A stretch of 64,000 nucleotides of DNA, taken from NCBI GenBank assembly GCA_022360315.1, contig JAKSDA010000434.1, positions 47,085-111,084 of the forward strand, in the 5' to 3' direction. Under the pieces are notes generated by a model. That model did no database searches, had not been told where the DNA came from, and saw only the letters and a program-made list of their open reading frames with translations. The position numbers and the translations under genes were made by a program. The DNA is from Pseudomonadota bacterium. Lineage in GTDB: Bacteria > Myxococcota_A > Polyangia > Haliangiales > Haliangiaceae. Numbering within the stretch: the stretch's first letter is position 1; every line of letters starts with the position of its first letter. Positions 1-9,997 of this stretch are shown in pieces.

Positions 1-948
<948 letters not shown>

Positions 949-1139
949 GGGCCAGATGTATCCTACTCGGCGAGCCTGGGAAGCAGATAACTCAGCCAAA
1001 CCGCCTTGTTCGACGTTTGAGCCGAGAAGAAAAGACCAATCGTACCAGGTTGTTTTATCGAAGCTAGCACGATTATGGGATACCCGAACACAATTCGTTC
1101 CTCCCGCAGTCGCAATGCCTGTGCTAATCAATTCGGATC

Positions 1140-2531
1140 ATGACTCCTGTTCAACCCACCATCTACGACTCCATCAGCGACGCGGTAGGAGCTACGCCCA
1201 TGGTGCGTTTGTCGCGCATCGGCCGCGATTTACCCTGCGAGCTTGTCGGCAAATGCGAGTTCATGAACCCGGGCGGATCGGTAAAAGATCGGATCGGTGT
1301 CCGGATGCTGAACGACGCCGAGGCATCGGGGCGGATCAAGCCCGGCGACACCCTGATCGAACCCACTTCTGGCAACACGGGAATCGGTCTGGCCATGGCT
1401 GCTGCGGTCAAGGGATACCGTCTCATCATCACGATGCCGGAGAAGATGAGCCAGGAGAAGCAAGTCGTCCTCGAAGCGCTCGGCGCCGAGATCATTCGCA
1501 CCCCCACCGAAGCGGCCTGGGATGCGCCCGAGAGCCATATCGGCGTGGCCAAGCAGCTCAATGAGATGCTGCCCAACTCGCATATTCTCGACCAGTACTC
1601 CAACCCCAGTAACCCGCTTGCCCACGAGCAGGGCACGGGACGGGAAATCATCGAGCAATGCGGTGGCAAGCTGGACGCAGTGGTCATCAGTGCCGGCACA
1701 GGCGGCACCATCACCGGTGTGGCCACAGTGATCAAGCGTGAGCTGCCCAACGTCCAGATCATCGGCGTCGACCCCGAAGGATCGATCTTGGCCGGGCCCG
1801 GCGAGATCAGGAGCTACAAAGTCGAGGGCATCGGATACGACTTCATTCCCGATGTGCTCGAGCGCGACCTGGTCGATCGCTGGATCAAATCGAACGACCG
1901 CGATTCGTTCTTGGTCGCGCGGCAGCTCATCCGCCAGGAAGGTCTCCTCGTCGGTGGTTCGAGCGGTTCCGCGGTGTGGGCGGCGCTGGCCGTGTGCCGC
2001 GAGATGAGCGCAGGCCAGCGCGTGGTCGTGATCCTCCCCGACTCCATCCGCAACTATCTAACCAAGTTCGTCGACGACAGCTGGATGCGCCAGCACGGCT
2101 TCTTGCAGGCCGAATGGGAAGTCGGCACCATTGCCGACCTGGTCCGCGCCATGCCCCGGCGTGAGATGATCACCATCTCGGCTTCGGTACCGCTGCGCGG
2201 CGCCCTCGAGCTGTTCAAGAAACACGGCATCTCACAGATGCCCGTGCTCGACGACTCGGATCAGCTTGCCGGTATCATCACCGAGACCGACTTGCTTCAC
2301 CACCTCGTGTCAGGTCGGGCCGCCAACGACACTCTGGTCGCCGAAATCATGGAGCGCAAGGTATCGACCGTGCTCATGCACTCTTCTTCGAGCCAGCTGC
2401 CGCGCATCTTCGAACGCGGTGAGGTGGCCCTGGTCGTCGATGGCAGCCGCGCAGTCCAGGCCATTATCACCAAGCTCGATTTGATCGAGCTTCTGGCCAA
2501 CCGGGGCTCGCAACCTCTCTCCAACCCGTAA
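1140..2531 (+). CDS. cbs: cystathionine beta-synthase with C-terminal CBS domain pair
   Basis: A 463-residue PLP enzyme, expected to condense serine with homocysteine to cystathionine in the transsulfuration pathway. The fold-type II synthase core fills residues 8-320: NPGGSVKDR holds the PLP lysine (K49), EPTSGNTG binds the substrate carboxylate, SAGTGGTITG binds the PLP phosphate, and VGGSSGSA follows. Residues about 335-455 carry two CBS (Bateman) repeats, including MPVLDDSDQLAGIITETDL, a module that often senses adenosyl compounds. There is no N-terminal heme-binding extension as in animal CBS. Plain O-acetylserine sulfhydrylases lack the Bateman pair, which favours CBS. The ATG is not preceded by a clear Shine-Dalgarno. 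It is divergent from metH, so the two fates of homocysteine may share a control region. Confidence 0.93.
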   Translation: MTPVQPTIYDSISDAVGATPMVRLSRIGRDLPCELVGKCEFMNPGGSVKDRIGVRMLNDAEASGRIKPGDTLIEPTSGNTGIGLAMAAAVKGYRLIITMPEKMSQEKQVVLEALGAEIIRTPTEAAWDAPESHIGVAKQLNEMLPNSHILDQYSNPSNPLAHEQGTGREIIEQCGGKLDAVVISAGTGGTITGVATVIKRELPNVQIIGVDPEGSILAGPGEIRSYKVEGIGYDFIPDVLERDLVDRWIKSNDRDSFLVARQLIRQEGLLVGGSSGSAVWAALAVCREMSAGQRVVVILPDSIRNYLTKFVDDSWMRQHGFLQAEWEVGTIADLVRAMPRREMITISASVPLRGALELFKKHGISQMPVLDDSDQLAGIITETDLLHHLVSGRAANDTLVAEIMERKVSTVLMHSSSSQLPRIFERGEVALVVDGSRAVQAIITKLDLIELLANRGSQPLSNP

Positions 2532-2865
2532 GCCTGCCACAGCCTCCAGCGCCGTCGCAGATGCACTGGATGCAGAGGCAGTGCAGTCTGCTAGCCAGCA
2601 ATTTCAACCAATTGCTATCCCTACCTACCTGGTACCGAAGTTGCTCTTCGCAGGGTGCGCCTGGTCTCCGACCAGCGCCACTACCAATTAAATTACAACT
2701 AATCGTCAATTAAATAGCAATCAATGGTTTTGGGATCAGAAAACCTTCCGGCCCAACACAATTTTCGTGATCAAAAACAGGCCCCATGCGACTCCTCAAA
2801 TACTTGATACTGGTTGTGGAAGTTGAGTCCATGCAATCGAGGCAGAACAGCTGCCTGGAGCTCAA
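2532..2865. other. intergenic region upstream of kinase, AT-rich
   Basis: The 334 bases between cbs and the kinase contain an AT-rich stretch at about 2687-2730 and no convincing ORF. A Shine-Dalgarno GGAG lies 7 bases before the ATG at 2866. No promoter boxes could be assigned with confidence. Confidence 0.5.
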
Positions 2866-5800
2866 ATGACCCAGCGCGACGAATTCGCTGAAGCACAGAC
2901 TCTGTTTAACCTGGCAGATGTGCGTGCTCAGGCGGACGATGCCCTGGCCGAGACGCTGGCTGCCACGGTCGAGAGCGATTCCAGTCGGTTGATGTACACC
3001 GATGGGGAGGTGGAGTGGCCGGGTGCGATCGGCCGTTTCGAGCTTCTGGACCGCATTGGTAGCGGGAGTTCGGGCGCGGTTTATGCCGCGTACGACAATC
3101 AGCTGGAGCGTCAGGTTGCGCTCAAGCTGGTCAGGCCAGCTCTCGTTGATCAAAAAAACCTCCACGAGGATCTCGAGCCGGGTGAGTCGCCCGGGCCCGG
3201 GGCGACCCCGGAGTCTTCCGCCAGTGTAAAGAAAACCGGTCAGCGGCTTTTGCACGAGGCGCAGACCCTGGCGCGCATTTCCCATCCCAATGTCGTGCAG
3301 GTCTATGACGCCGATATTTACCGGGGTTGGTTTTTTTTGGTCATGGAGCTAGTTCAGGGCAAGACACTGCGCGAGTGGGTGACAGAGCAGGGCAGCGTTG
3401 CTGAAGAGGTTCCCTGGCGCGCCATACTCGACAAGTTCGTGGCTGCCGGGCGCGGTCTGGCGGCCGCTCATGCGGCCGGTTTGGTTCACCGCGATTTCAA
3501 GCCAACCAATGTGATCGTGGCCGACGATGGCCGGGTATATGTGGCCGACTTTGGTCTGGCCCGGCAGATCGAGGGAGACGAGTCGACCGAGCTCGGCGAG
3601 CCAGTTGCAGTCTCTGGTCGATCAATCGAGTTGACTGCTACCGGCAATCTGGTGGGCACGCCGGCCTATATGTCGCCCGAACAGATGCAGGGCCGGCCTG
3701 CCGACAGCCGCAGTGATCAGTACAGCTTTTGCGTGGCTCTATACGAGGCTCTGTACGGCCAGCGACCGGTGGTAGCCAGGGATTTCGAAACGCTGCGAAC
3801 CCTGGCCACGAGTGGCGAATTCACCCAGCTCTCTCGGAGCAGCGCCATTCCCGTCGCGGTGCGCAACGTGCTGAAGCGCGGGTTGTCTGTGGAGCCCGGC
3901 GATCGCTATCCGGATATGGATGCGCTGCTCGGCGACCTGAATCGAAGCTTGCGCCCGCGCCGGCGCGCCTGGATCGGCGCATTGCTTCTCGGCGCCGCTG
4001 TCGTGGTGGGCTCTGTCCTGTTCTGGCACGTGGCCTTGCCATCCGACGAGCCGTGCGCTGCATCGGGCCGCTCGGTGGTGGAGTTGTGGAACGACGACAT
4101 CGCCGAGCGAGCGCATACAGCCTTTCTGTCCACCCGGCTCCCCTATGCCGAGGCCACGTGGCGTCGCCTGCACAAGCGGATGGATCGCTACGCCGCCTCA
4201 CTACAGGCCGAACACCGGGAGATTTGCGAGGCCACATATGTTCATCAGGTCCAGTCCGCAGAGGACTTCGATTCGCGTACCTTGTGCCTCGCTCGGCGTC
4301 GTCGCGAGCTGGGCGCATTGATCTCCGGCCTGGTCCGGGCCGACAATCTCATGGTCGAACGCAGCCTGCAGGCTGTGGCCGCGCTGCCGCGCAGTGGAGC
4401 CTGCCGTGATGGTGCAGCTCCGGCGCTCGGGATTCCTGTTCCCGGCGATCCGACCATCGCCAGTCGGGTCACCGAGATCCGCGATCGAATCGCCGAGGCG
4501 CGGGTCCTCGCCCTGTCGGGGCGCATTGGCGAAGGGGTCGAGCTGGCCCAGGCTCAGCGTACCGCAGCCGGTGCCCTCGACTACTCTCCACTCGACGCGG
4601 AGGTCACGTTTGCGATGGCCAGCATCCTGGCCGAGCGCGATCAACCGGGCGACGCCATCCGGGCCGAGAAGATGATGCTCACAGCGGTCGACATGGCCGA
4701 CAGTTCCCGCCATGACGAACTCGCTGCCGACATCTGGCTGGCGCTGGTCGATCTGGCCAGGCGTCCCAACAACGAGACTGCCGATGGTCATCGTTGGGTC
4801 CGGCGGGCCATGGCGGCCAGCAAACGCCTGCCCGATAGCGGCGAGCGGCGCGGGCGCGCTCTGAGCTTGCTCGGCTCTCTGTACTTCCGCGATGGCGACC
4901 TCGCCGAGGCAGAGCGTCAACAGCGGAGCGGTCTCGCCGTGGCCGAGGAAAGTGGCAGCCACCCACTGGTCATCGCCGATCTGTGGCATGCCCTGGCCAA
5001 TACCCTGGCTGCCGTGCCACACAGAGACGAGGCGCGCGATGCCTTCGAACGCGCCCTGGCCATCTATCGCTCCGAACTGGGCGAGCAGCACCCGCGCATC
5101 ACCGTATTCAGCTACAACTACGCGCGGTTTTTGCGCCAGGGGGGTGATCTCGAAGAGGCCCGCCAGCTGGTGGAGCAAGTCCGGGCCAGCTGGATCGACC
5201 TGCGCGGACCGAGCCACCCCGACGTCGCCGATACGCACATTGTGTCGGGCAACATCGAGCGCGCACTCGGTCGGCTGGACCGGGCCACCGAGCATGCGCT
5301 CCAGGCCCGCGACATCTACCAGAGGTCCTTCGAACCGACTCATCCCAACCGGGCGCTGCCGGAAAATCTGCTCGCCTACATCGCCTTCGAGCGCCGACAG
5401 TACGACGACATGTTGCGTGCATACCAGCGCGTCCTCGCCATCCGGCTCGCCACTATGGGCGAGGAGCACGTGCACACAGCGATCACCAGGAGCAATATCG
5501 GCGAGGCCCTGGTCGCGCTCGAGCGATACCACGAAGCTCTCGACCTATTCGCCGAGGTCGCCCCGGTCTTCGAGCGCCGGACCAGCGAAAACCGTATGTT
5601 TCGGGCATTGCCACTGAAGGGACGCGGTCTGGCTCTGCTCGGCCTCGGCGAGGCCGAAGACGCCATCGATGCCCTCGAGCGTGCGCTGGACTTGCTGCGC
5701 GACTCTCGCGATCCATCTCTCCACCTCGCCGACGTACAATGGGGGCTCGCGCGTGCTCTGCGCGCAGCCGGACGGAAGTCCCACGCCCGTATGCAACAAC

Positions 5801-5967
5801 TGGCCGAGGCAGCTCACCGGGCCTATGCCGCGCAGGGCCAGGCTCGGACCATCGACTGCCGCGAGATCGAAGAATGGCTACAAACCCTCGCCCCGGTCGA
5901 CACTACCAGCCGTCAAGACTCGTCGTCAGGGCCTGTTATCAAGGCAAGTAGTAAAGGCACATTGTAG
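2866..5967 (+). CDS. membrane Ser/Thr protein kinase with TPR-like C-terminal sensor
   Basis: A 1033-residue Hanks-type kinase. Kinase domain at about 56-360: glycine loop GSGSSGAV (65-72), catalytic lysine K87 in VALKLV, catalytic loop HRDFKPTN (208-215), DFG at 228-230 and TPAYMSPEQ in the P+1 loop. The loop has Phe in the HRDL position, a tolerated change. A Pro/Ser-rich insert of about 30 residues lies between K87 and helix C. One membrane segment (about 368-391) follows an Arg-rich stop-transfer region. The remaining 640 residues are Ala-rich helical repeats of TPR type, e.g. FERALAIYRSELGEQHPR, probably outside the membrane and sensing or binding a partner. A tiny ORF and an ECF-like sigma gene follow, an arrangement suggesting a signalling unit (inference). 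Confidence 0.93.
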   Translation: MTQRDEFAEAQTLFNLADVRAQADDALAETLAATVESDSSRLMYTDGEVEWPGAIGRFELLDRIGSGSSGAVYAAYDNQLERQVALKLVRPALVDQKNLHEDLEPGESPGPGATPESSASVKKTGQRLLHEAQTLARISHPNVVQVYDADIYRGWFFLVMELVQGKTLREWVTEQGSVAEEVPWRAILDKFVAAGRGLAAAHAAGLVHRDFKPTNVIVADDGRVYVADFGLARQIEGDESTELGEPVAVSGRSIELTATGNLVGTPAYMSPEQMQGRPADSRSDQYSFCVALYEALYGQRPVVARDFETLRTLATSGEFTQLSRSSAIPVAVRNVLKRGLSVEPGDRYPDMDALLGDLNRSLRPRRRAWIGALLLGAAVVVGSVLFWHVALPSDEPCAASGRSVVELWNDDIAERAHTAFLSTRLPYAEATWRRLHKRMDRYAASLQAEHREICEATYVHQVQSAEDFDSRTLCLARRRRELGALISGLVRADNLMVERSLQAVAALPRSGACRDGAAPALGIPVPGDPTIASRVTEIRDRIAEARVLALSGRIGEGVELAQAQRTAAGALDYSPLDAEVTFAMASILAERDQPGDAIRAEKMMLTAVDMADSSRHDELAADIWLALVDLARRPNNETADGHRWVRRAMAASKRLPDSGERRGRALSLLGSLYFRDGDLAEAERQQRSGLAVAEESGSHPLVIADLWHALANTLAAVPHRDEARDAFERALAIYRSELGEQHPRITVFSYNYARFLRQGGDLEEARQLVEQVRASWIDLRGPSHPDVADTHIVSGNIERALGRLDRATEHALQARDIYQRSFEPTHPNRALPENLLAYIAFERRQYDDMLRAYQRVLAIRLATMGEEHVHTAITRSNIGEALVALERYHEALDLFAEVAPVFERRTSENRMFRALPLKGRGLALLGLGEAEDAIDALERALDLLRDSRDPSLHLADVQWGLARALRAAGRKSHARMQQLAEAAHRAYAAQGQARTIDCREIEEWLQTLAPVDTTSRQDSSSGPVIKASSKGTL

Positions 5968-6018
5968 AGGATTCACGAAAAGGATACATAAACAATGCCA
6001 AGAGGAGAGGAGAACACC

Positions 6019-6081
6019 ATGTACGAGATGATCAGCAGGGTAATGCCAACCGACGAAGATCCGCCCCCCAAAGAAAAATAG
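6019..6081 (+). CDS. possible 20-residue small protein between kinase and sigma factor
   Basis: An ATG at 6019 opens a 20-codon frame ending MPTDEDPPPKEK and TAG at 6079-6081. The stretch GGAGAGGAG ends 6 bases before the ATG, one of the strongest ribosome-binding sites in the window, and this is the main reason to list it. An in-frame ATG at 5995 would give 28 residues but has no such site. The peptide has hydrophobic/Met-rich and acidic/Pro-Lys halves and no signal or membrane segment. No family is recognised. It lies 51 bases after the kinase and about 210 bases before the sigma gene in the same direction. Confidence 0.4.
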   Translation: MYEMISRVMPTDEDPPPKEK

Positions 6082-6293
6082 TGCAACCGAGGTCACTGGC
6101 CTAGTTAGTTAGGACTCGTCGAAAAATAATCTATCGTTTTGGGCGCCGATCCATCGTGTCTTGATGCCCAACTTGGCAGCTTGTTTTTCGACGGGGCTTG
6201 ACCGTTTGGTACGTTCCTTCTGCGGTCGCGGCTCCCGTTTGGCGGCCCGCTGCCACGCCGCTTCACCGACCCGTATCAACTGTCTATGTTACC

Positions 6294-6923
6294 ATGATCT
6301 CCGCGATGTGTAGGAGTGATACGGATTTGCTCGAGGCGTGGCAGGGTGGTGATCTAGCTGCCGGAGAGGAGCTGTTCGAGCGCTACTACGAGGCCATCTT
6401 TCGCTTTTTCGCCAACAAAGTCTCCGACGGGGTTTCCGATCTCGTCCAGCAGACCTTCATGGCGTGCGTCGAAGGGCGCGATCGCCTGCGCCGCACATCG
6501 AGCTTCCGATCGTACTTGTTCAGTATCGCTCATAATAAATTTCGCGCCCATTTGCGGGCCCGATATCGCGACGCCGCTGCCGGCGATCTGGACACCGTAT
6601 CACTTCAGGATCTCGCCCCCGGGCCGCGCTCGTTGTACGTGCGCCGCCGCGAGCAGCGAATTTTGCTCGACGCCCTGCGCACCATTCCCATCGCCCATCA
6701 AGTATTGATCGAGCTTCGCTATTGGGAGCAACTCAAGACAGTCGACATTGCCGAGATTTTGAACTTGCCGCACGGCACGGTTCGCAGTCGCCTGCGCATA
6801 GCCAATGATCTGCTCAAAAAAGCCATCCAGCGTTTGGCGGCGTCCCCGCACGAATCCGAGAGTACAATAAACGGTCTCGACGAGTGGGCGCGCCTGTGCC
6901 GAGATCACGCGTTCCGCGATTGA
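6294..6923 (+). CDS. ECF-like RNA polymerase sigma factor
   Basis: About 209 residues from ATG 6294; ATG 6306 is an alternative, and the frame stays open further upstream without family similarity. Region 2 is seen in FERYYEAIFRFFANKVSDG with DLVQQTFMACVEGRD (the usual DLVQETF signature) and SYLFSIAHNKFRAHLR. Region 4 is a helix-turn-helix: IELRYWEQLKTVDIAEIL then LPHGTVRSRLRIANDLLKK. No region 3, as in ECF sigma factors. It directs RNA polymerase to specific promoters. No anti-sigma gene is adjacent; the upstream kinase is the natural candidate regulator, since kinase-linked ECF groups are known in Planctomycetes and Myxococcota (established for families, inferred here). Confidence 0.88.
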   Translation: MISAMCRSDTDLLEAWQGGDLAAGEELFERYYEAIFRFFANKVSDGVSDLVQQTFMACVEGRDRLRRTSSFRSYLFSIAHNKFRAHLRARYRDAAAGDLDTVSLQDLAPGPRSLYVRRREQRILLDALRTIPIAHQVLIELRYWEQLKTVDIAEILNLPHGTVRSRLRIANDLLKKAIQRLAASPHESESTINGLDEWARLCRDHAFRD

Positions 6924-7024
6924 TGCCATTCTCGAGACCCATGAGCCGCTCGGCAACCTTGCGCCTCCACCTCGGTGGATGGCCCATTTCTCAGGGAAAC
7001 AGATGTTTATGGGACGGCTGCCAG

Positions 7025-9547
7025 CTACAGCGCATACCAGTAATTGAGCTTGAGCAAGAACACGTGCTCACCGGGTTCATCGGTCAGGGCGTCCAGTTCG
7101 TTGCCGAGCTCAAAACGGCCGTGGGTGTCCTCGTTCAATCGTCCGTGACTCCACACCAGGAATAGAGCCGAGCCGGGCAAGTACTCCCATCGCAAGACCA
7201 GGTTGGAGTTCAGCTGCCGGAAGTTAAAATCGGGGAGCTCGAAATCGGTTGCCTGAGCGGGGTCGAACATTTCGAATCGATCGTCGTAACGATTGGCGCG
7301 CGGGTTGGTCACCGCCTTGTAGTTGCGATAAGCACCTGTGCTGATGAATGGCTGAGCGTAGAGCTGAACCGAAAGAGTCGGCATGAACGTGTAGTTCATG
7401 CGCAGCGTAACACCGACCGTGGTCTGCTCCATTCGGGCCAGGATATAGCGCGGGGCTCCGCTTTCGGCATCGGGAGTTTCGTCGACATACTGTTCGTTGG
7501 AAACGTATCGCGATATCCTGGGACCAATACGAATGTCCAGATTGCTGCGCGCTTGCACAATGAGCTCGGCACTGGCTCCAGTCCACCAGGTGCCGCTTTC
7601 GGGTCTACCGCCAAAATCCATGCCCATGCGACCGCGCAGAGAGCGTCGCGAATCGCTTGCTCCGCCGAGCCAGAAACTCATACTATCGAGTCCGCGCAGG
7701 GCCGGACCGCCGCGTAGAATCTTGTGGTTCCAATAACGCTTGTTGGCCGAGAAACCGGCCCACGCGTCCCAGTAGTTGCGCAGAGTCAGGTGGCCGTTCA
7801 TGTTGCCCCCGATGCCAGCCAGCTCGGGGGATGTATTGCCGAACATCCAGGCATTGAGATTTACGCCATAGTTCTGCAAATATTCGCCAGGGTCGTCGTC
7901 TCGATACTGGCCCCACAGCCATTGCTCCATGTTGTCGGCAGTGTTCTGAAAGCCCAGGTCATTGATCTCCAGGCCGGGCGAGCGAATGTTGCCACCCATG
8001 GCAAAACGCCAGTGCTCGCCTCCGGACTTTCCCGTTGACCAGACCAGGCCAGCTCCCTTGAGGCTCGTGCGGTCGGGGTCGACTTCGACATGGTCGGCGT
8101 CTTCTCGCTGAAAATAGCGCTGAGACGACTCCTGAGTGAGAGTGATGGCCTCAGCACTGCCGTGCACATAGCTGCCCACGAGTCGGAGGTTGAGATCGTA
8201 ACGATCGCCGGCAAACCGGTGATTGAGTTGAAGCCCGCCCGCGTAGGCCCGATCGTGGAGCTCGCTCTCCAGGCCCGTGCCGTCGAGGTCGCGGTTCACT
8301 GCGGTCACGACACCGCCGATCGTGGTACGGCCGCCGTTGAGATCTTTCTTTACCCGCAAGAGTCCGTAATTGGTGAGCGGCTCGATGACTTGGTTTTCTT
8401 CGTCGCTCTCCTCGGCAGTGACCGCATCGAGTACGCCGATCGACCAGCCACTCGCAGTCTTGCCACTCAGCTTGGCCGCGCCGTAGATCGTCGCTTCGAG
8501 GCCGATACGGCGAGAGTAGAACAACTGCTCGTTACCCCCGTCGCCCTGGCCGAGGCTGAATTTAAAAATGTCGATGCCCTCGAGGAAAAACGGGCGCTTC
8601 TCGGCAAAATAACTCTCATCAGCGCTGAGATTGACCTGCGAGGGGTCTGCCTCGACCTGGCCAAAGTCCGGGTTGATGGTTCCCGACAGGGTAAAGTTGT
8701 TGCCGAGTCCGTACTCGAAATCGAGCCCTGCATTGCCATCCATCGTCTCATCGCCGTCGGACATGGTTACACCGCTGACCACATAGGGCAAAACCTCCAT
8801 ACGGCGCGGAGGATTGATGTCTTTGATTCCCTTGACCGAGCCGAACAGGCTGACCATCTGTGGTTTCGATTTTGGCCACGGCGACCAAACTGTATATTCA
8901 TTGCTGTGCGCTACATTGCGTATGACCTGAAATCCCCACTGTTGCTCACTGGCCGGGGAAAATCGCAGCTGACTCAGAGGAATCCTGAACTCTGCGGTCC
9001 AGCCGATCTTGTTCACGTCGGCCGAAGCGGTCCACACCGCGTCCCAGCTGTCGTCCTTCTCAGTATCGTTGAATACCAGCGTATCGCGCTGGACACCGGC
9101 CGGATTGACCGCAAACATAAATGCTGTCCTCTTGTCGCGATAGGAATCAATACCCACTTCGATCCAGTCCGATGGACTCTCCTCGTCGCGACGCGTCAAT
9201 GTACGGCGAATCTTGCCGGGCTCACTCTCGTGGCAGAATACGCCGATGTACACCGCTTCATTGTCATAAAGCACACGGAACTCAGTCTCGTGGTTAGGTG
9301 GATCTCCCTCTCTGGGATAGCGCTGCCAGAATCCACTCGCGCTGGGCGCCGCCTTCCAGGCGGCCTCATCGAGCCGGCCGTCGATGGTGATCGTACCGAC
9401 TCTGCGCGCTGCAGACGTACTCCGCACACTGCCCGGACTGGAATTGTCCGAGGTTGCCGCTGCTGTGGTGCCCACAAAAGTGGACAGCACGACGATAGAA
9501 AGGCCGCACAAGACCCCGATGATGCCACTCGATTTTGACCAACTCAT
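7025..9547 (-). CDS. secreted CBM9-like / DUF5916 outer-membrane protein
   Basis: 840 residues with a signal peptide (hydrophobic segment about 8-30, ending TAAA). Residues about 50-230 resemble the carbohydrate-binding family 9 domain: ITIDGRLDEAAWKAA, EFRVLYDNEAVYIGV, DWIEVGIDSYRDKRTAF and WTAEFRIPLSQLRF. The rest matches the DUF5916 pattern: NPDFGQVEADPSQVNLS, FFLEGIDIF, RRIGLEATIYGAAKLSGK, and alternating strands to a C-terminal aromatic (YWYAL), as expected for an outer-membrane beta-barrel. Function is not established; family members are often annotated as membrane-associated hydrolases or carbohydrate-binding proteins. The ATG is preceded by AGAGGAAA at good spacing. Monocistronic by position. 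Confidence 0.88.
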   Translation of the reverse strand: MSWSKSSGIIGVLCGLSIVVLSTFVGTTAAATSDNSSPGSVRSTSAARRVGTITIDGRLDEAAWKAAPSASGFWQRYPREGDPPNHETEFRVLYDNEAVYIGVFCHESEPGKIRRTLTRRDEESPSDWIEVGIDSYRDKRTAFMFAVNPAGVQRDTLVFNDTEKDDSWDAVWTASADVNKIGWTAEFRIPLSQLRFSPASEQQWGFQVIRNVAHSNEYTVWSPWPKSKPQMVSLFGSVKGIKDINPPRRMEVLPYVVSGVTMSDGDETMDGNAGLDFEYGLGNNFTLSGTINPDFGQVEADPSQVNLSADESYFAEKRPFFLEGIDIFKFSLGQGDGGNEQLFYSRRIGLEATIYGAAKLSGKTASGWSIGVLDAVTAEESDEENQVIEPLTNYGLLRVKKDLNGGRTTIGGVVTAVNRDLDGTGLESELHDRAYAGGLQLNHRFAGDRYDLNLRLVGSYVHGSAEAITLTQESSQRYFQREDADHVEVDPDRTSLKGAGLVWSTGKSGGEHWRFAMGGNIRSPGLEINDLGFQNTADNMEQWLWGQYRDDDPGEYLQNYGVNLNAWMFGNTSPELAGIGGNMNGHLTLRNYWDAWAGFSANKRYWNHKILRGGPALRGLDSMSFWLGGASDSRRSLRGRMGMDFGGRPESGTWWTGASAELIVQARSNLDIRIGPRISRYVSNEQYVDETPDAESGAPRYILARMEQTTVGVTLRMNYTFMPTLSVQLYAQPFISTGAYRNYKAVTNPRANRYDDRFEMFDPAQATDFELPDFNFRQLNSNLVLRWEYLPGSALFLVWSHGRLNEDTHGRFELGNELDALTDEPGEHVFLLKLNYWYAL

Positions 9548-9684
9548 GGGTTTCCTCTGTAACCAACACTCGCTGATAGATATTCCTAAATGAGCTCGGC
9601 TTCACACATCGTGCAATTCGTGTTGCAGTGAGTGCGGCGGGATTTGCAGTAAACGGACAAATAGTGTCCATGACTACAGAAGTA

Positions 9685-9704
9685 ACTGGTCACAGGTGGC
9701 CAGT
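9685..9704. promoter_or_regulatory. 20-bp dyad upstream of the DUF5916 gene (candidate operator)
   Basis: ACTGGTCAC and GTGGCCAGT flank a two-base AG centre; the half-sites are inverted with one mismatch in nine. It lies about 140 bases upstream of the DUF5916 start and 290 bases downstream of the golvesin-like gene end. Size and symmetry fit a dimeric helix-turn-helix regulator site, but no other copy was seen in the window. Confidence 0.3.
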
Positions 9705-9795
9705 TTCTGGCATTAATGGATGCCTAGCGCGATTGCCGGGCATGTGAGCGTTACAGTCGATCAGTCGATTCGACAGCACCCAGCCGAAACCAATA

Positions 9796-9833
9796 TACCC
9801 TACCAACAGAGAAGAAGGATTGTTGGTAGGGTA
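9796..9833. terminator. strong hairpin downstream of golvesin-like gene
   Basis: TACCCTACCAACA (9796-9808) is perfectly complementary to TGTTGGTAGGGTA (9821-9833) with a 12-base purine-rich loop, a 13-bp stem. It sits 165 bases beyond the stop of the minus-strand gene at 9998 and before the divergent-free region of the next minus gene. No clear U-run follows on either strand, so it may be a factor-dependent end, an mRNA 3' stabiliser or a regulatory hairpin. Confidence 0.45.
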
Positions 9834-9997
9834 GTCAATAACTAATCAGATCAAGAAGATTCAGTCTAAGATATTCGACATGGGCTACCAGACATCAGAC
9901 CAGTACGGCCCGGTCGAGCATCCCCGGCGCGCCTGACGAGCTAGCTCGCCCGGCGTGTTGAGCTCGCGGGGGTATGCTGTCTCGGCTAGCTACTCGG

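Noticed and set aside
949..1139. SAM/SAH riboswitch between metH and cbs
   Set aside because: Looked for stem and core words in both directions; no convincing fold seen by eye.
4201..5532. 443-codon minus frame inside the TPR kinase
   Set aside because: High-GC antisense shadow of a convincing kinase-TPR gene.
8090..9538. 482-codon plus-strand frame antisense to the DUF5916 gene
   Set aside because: Opposite strand has clear CBM9/DUF5916 motifs and a signal peptide; the plus translation has none.
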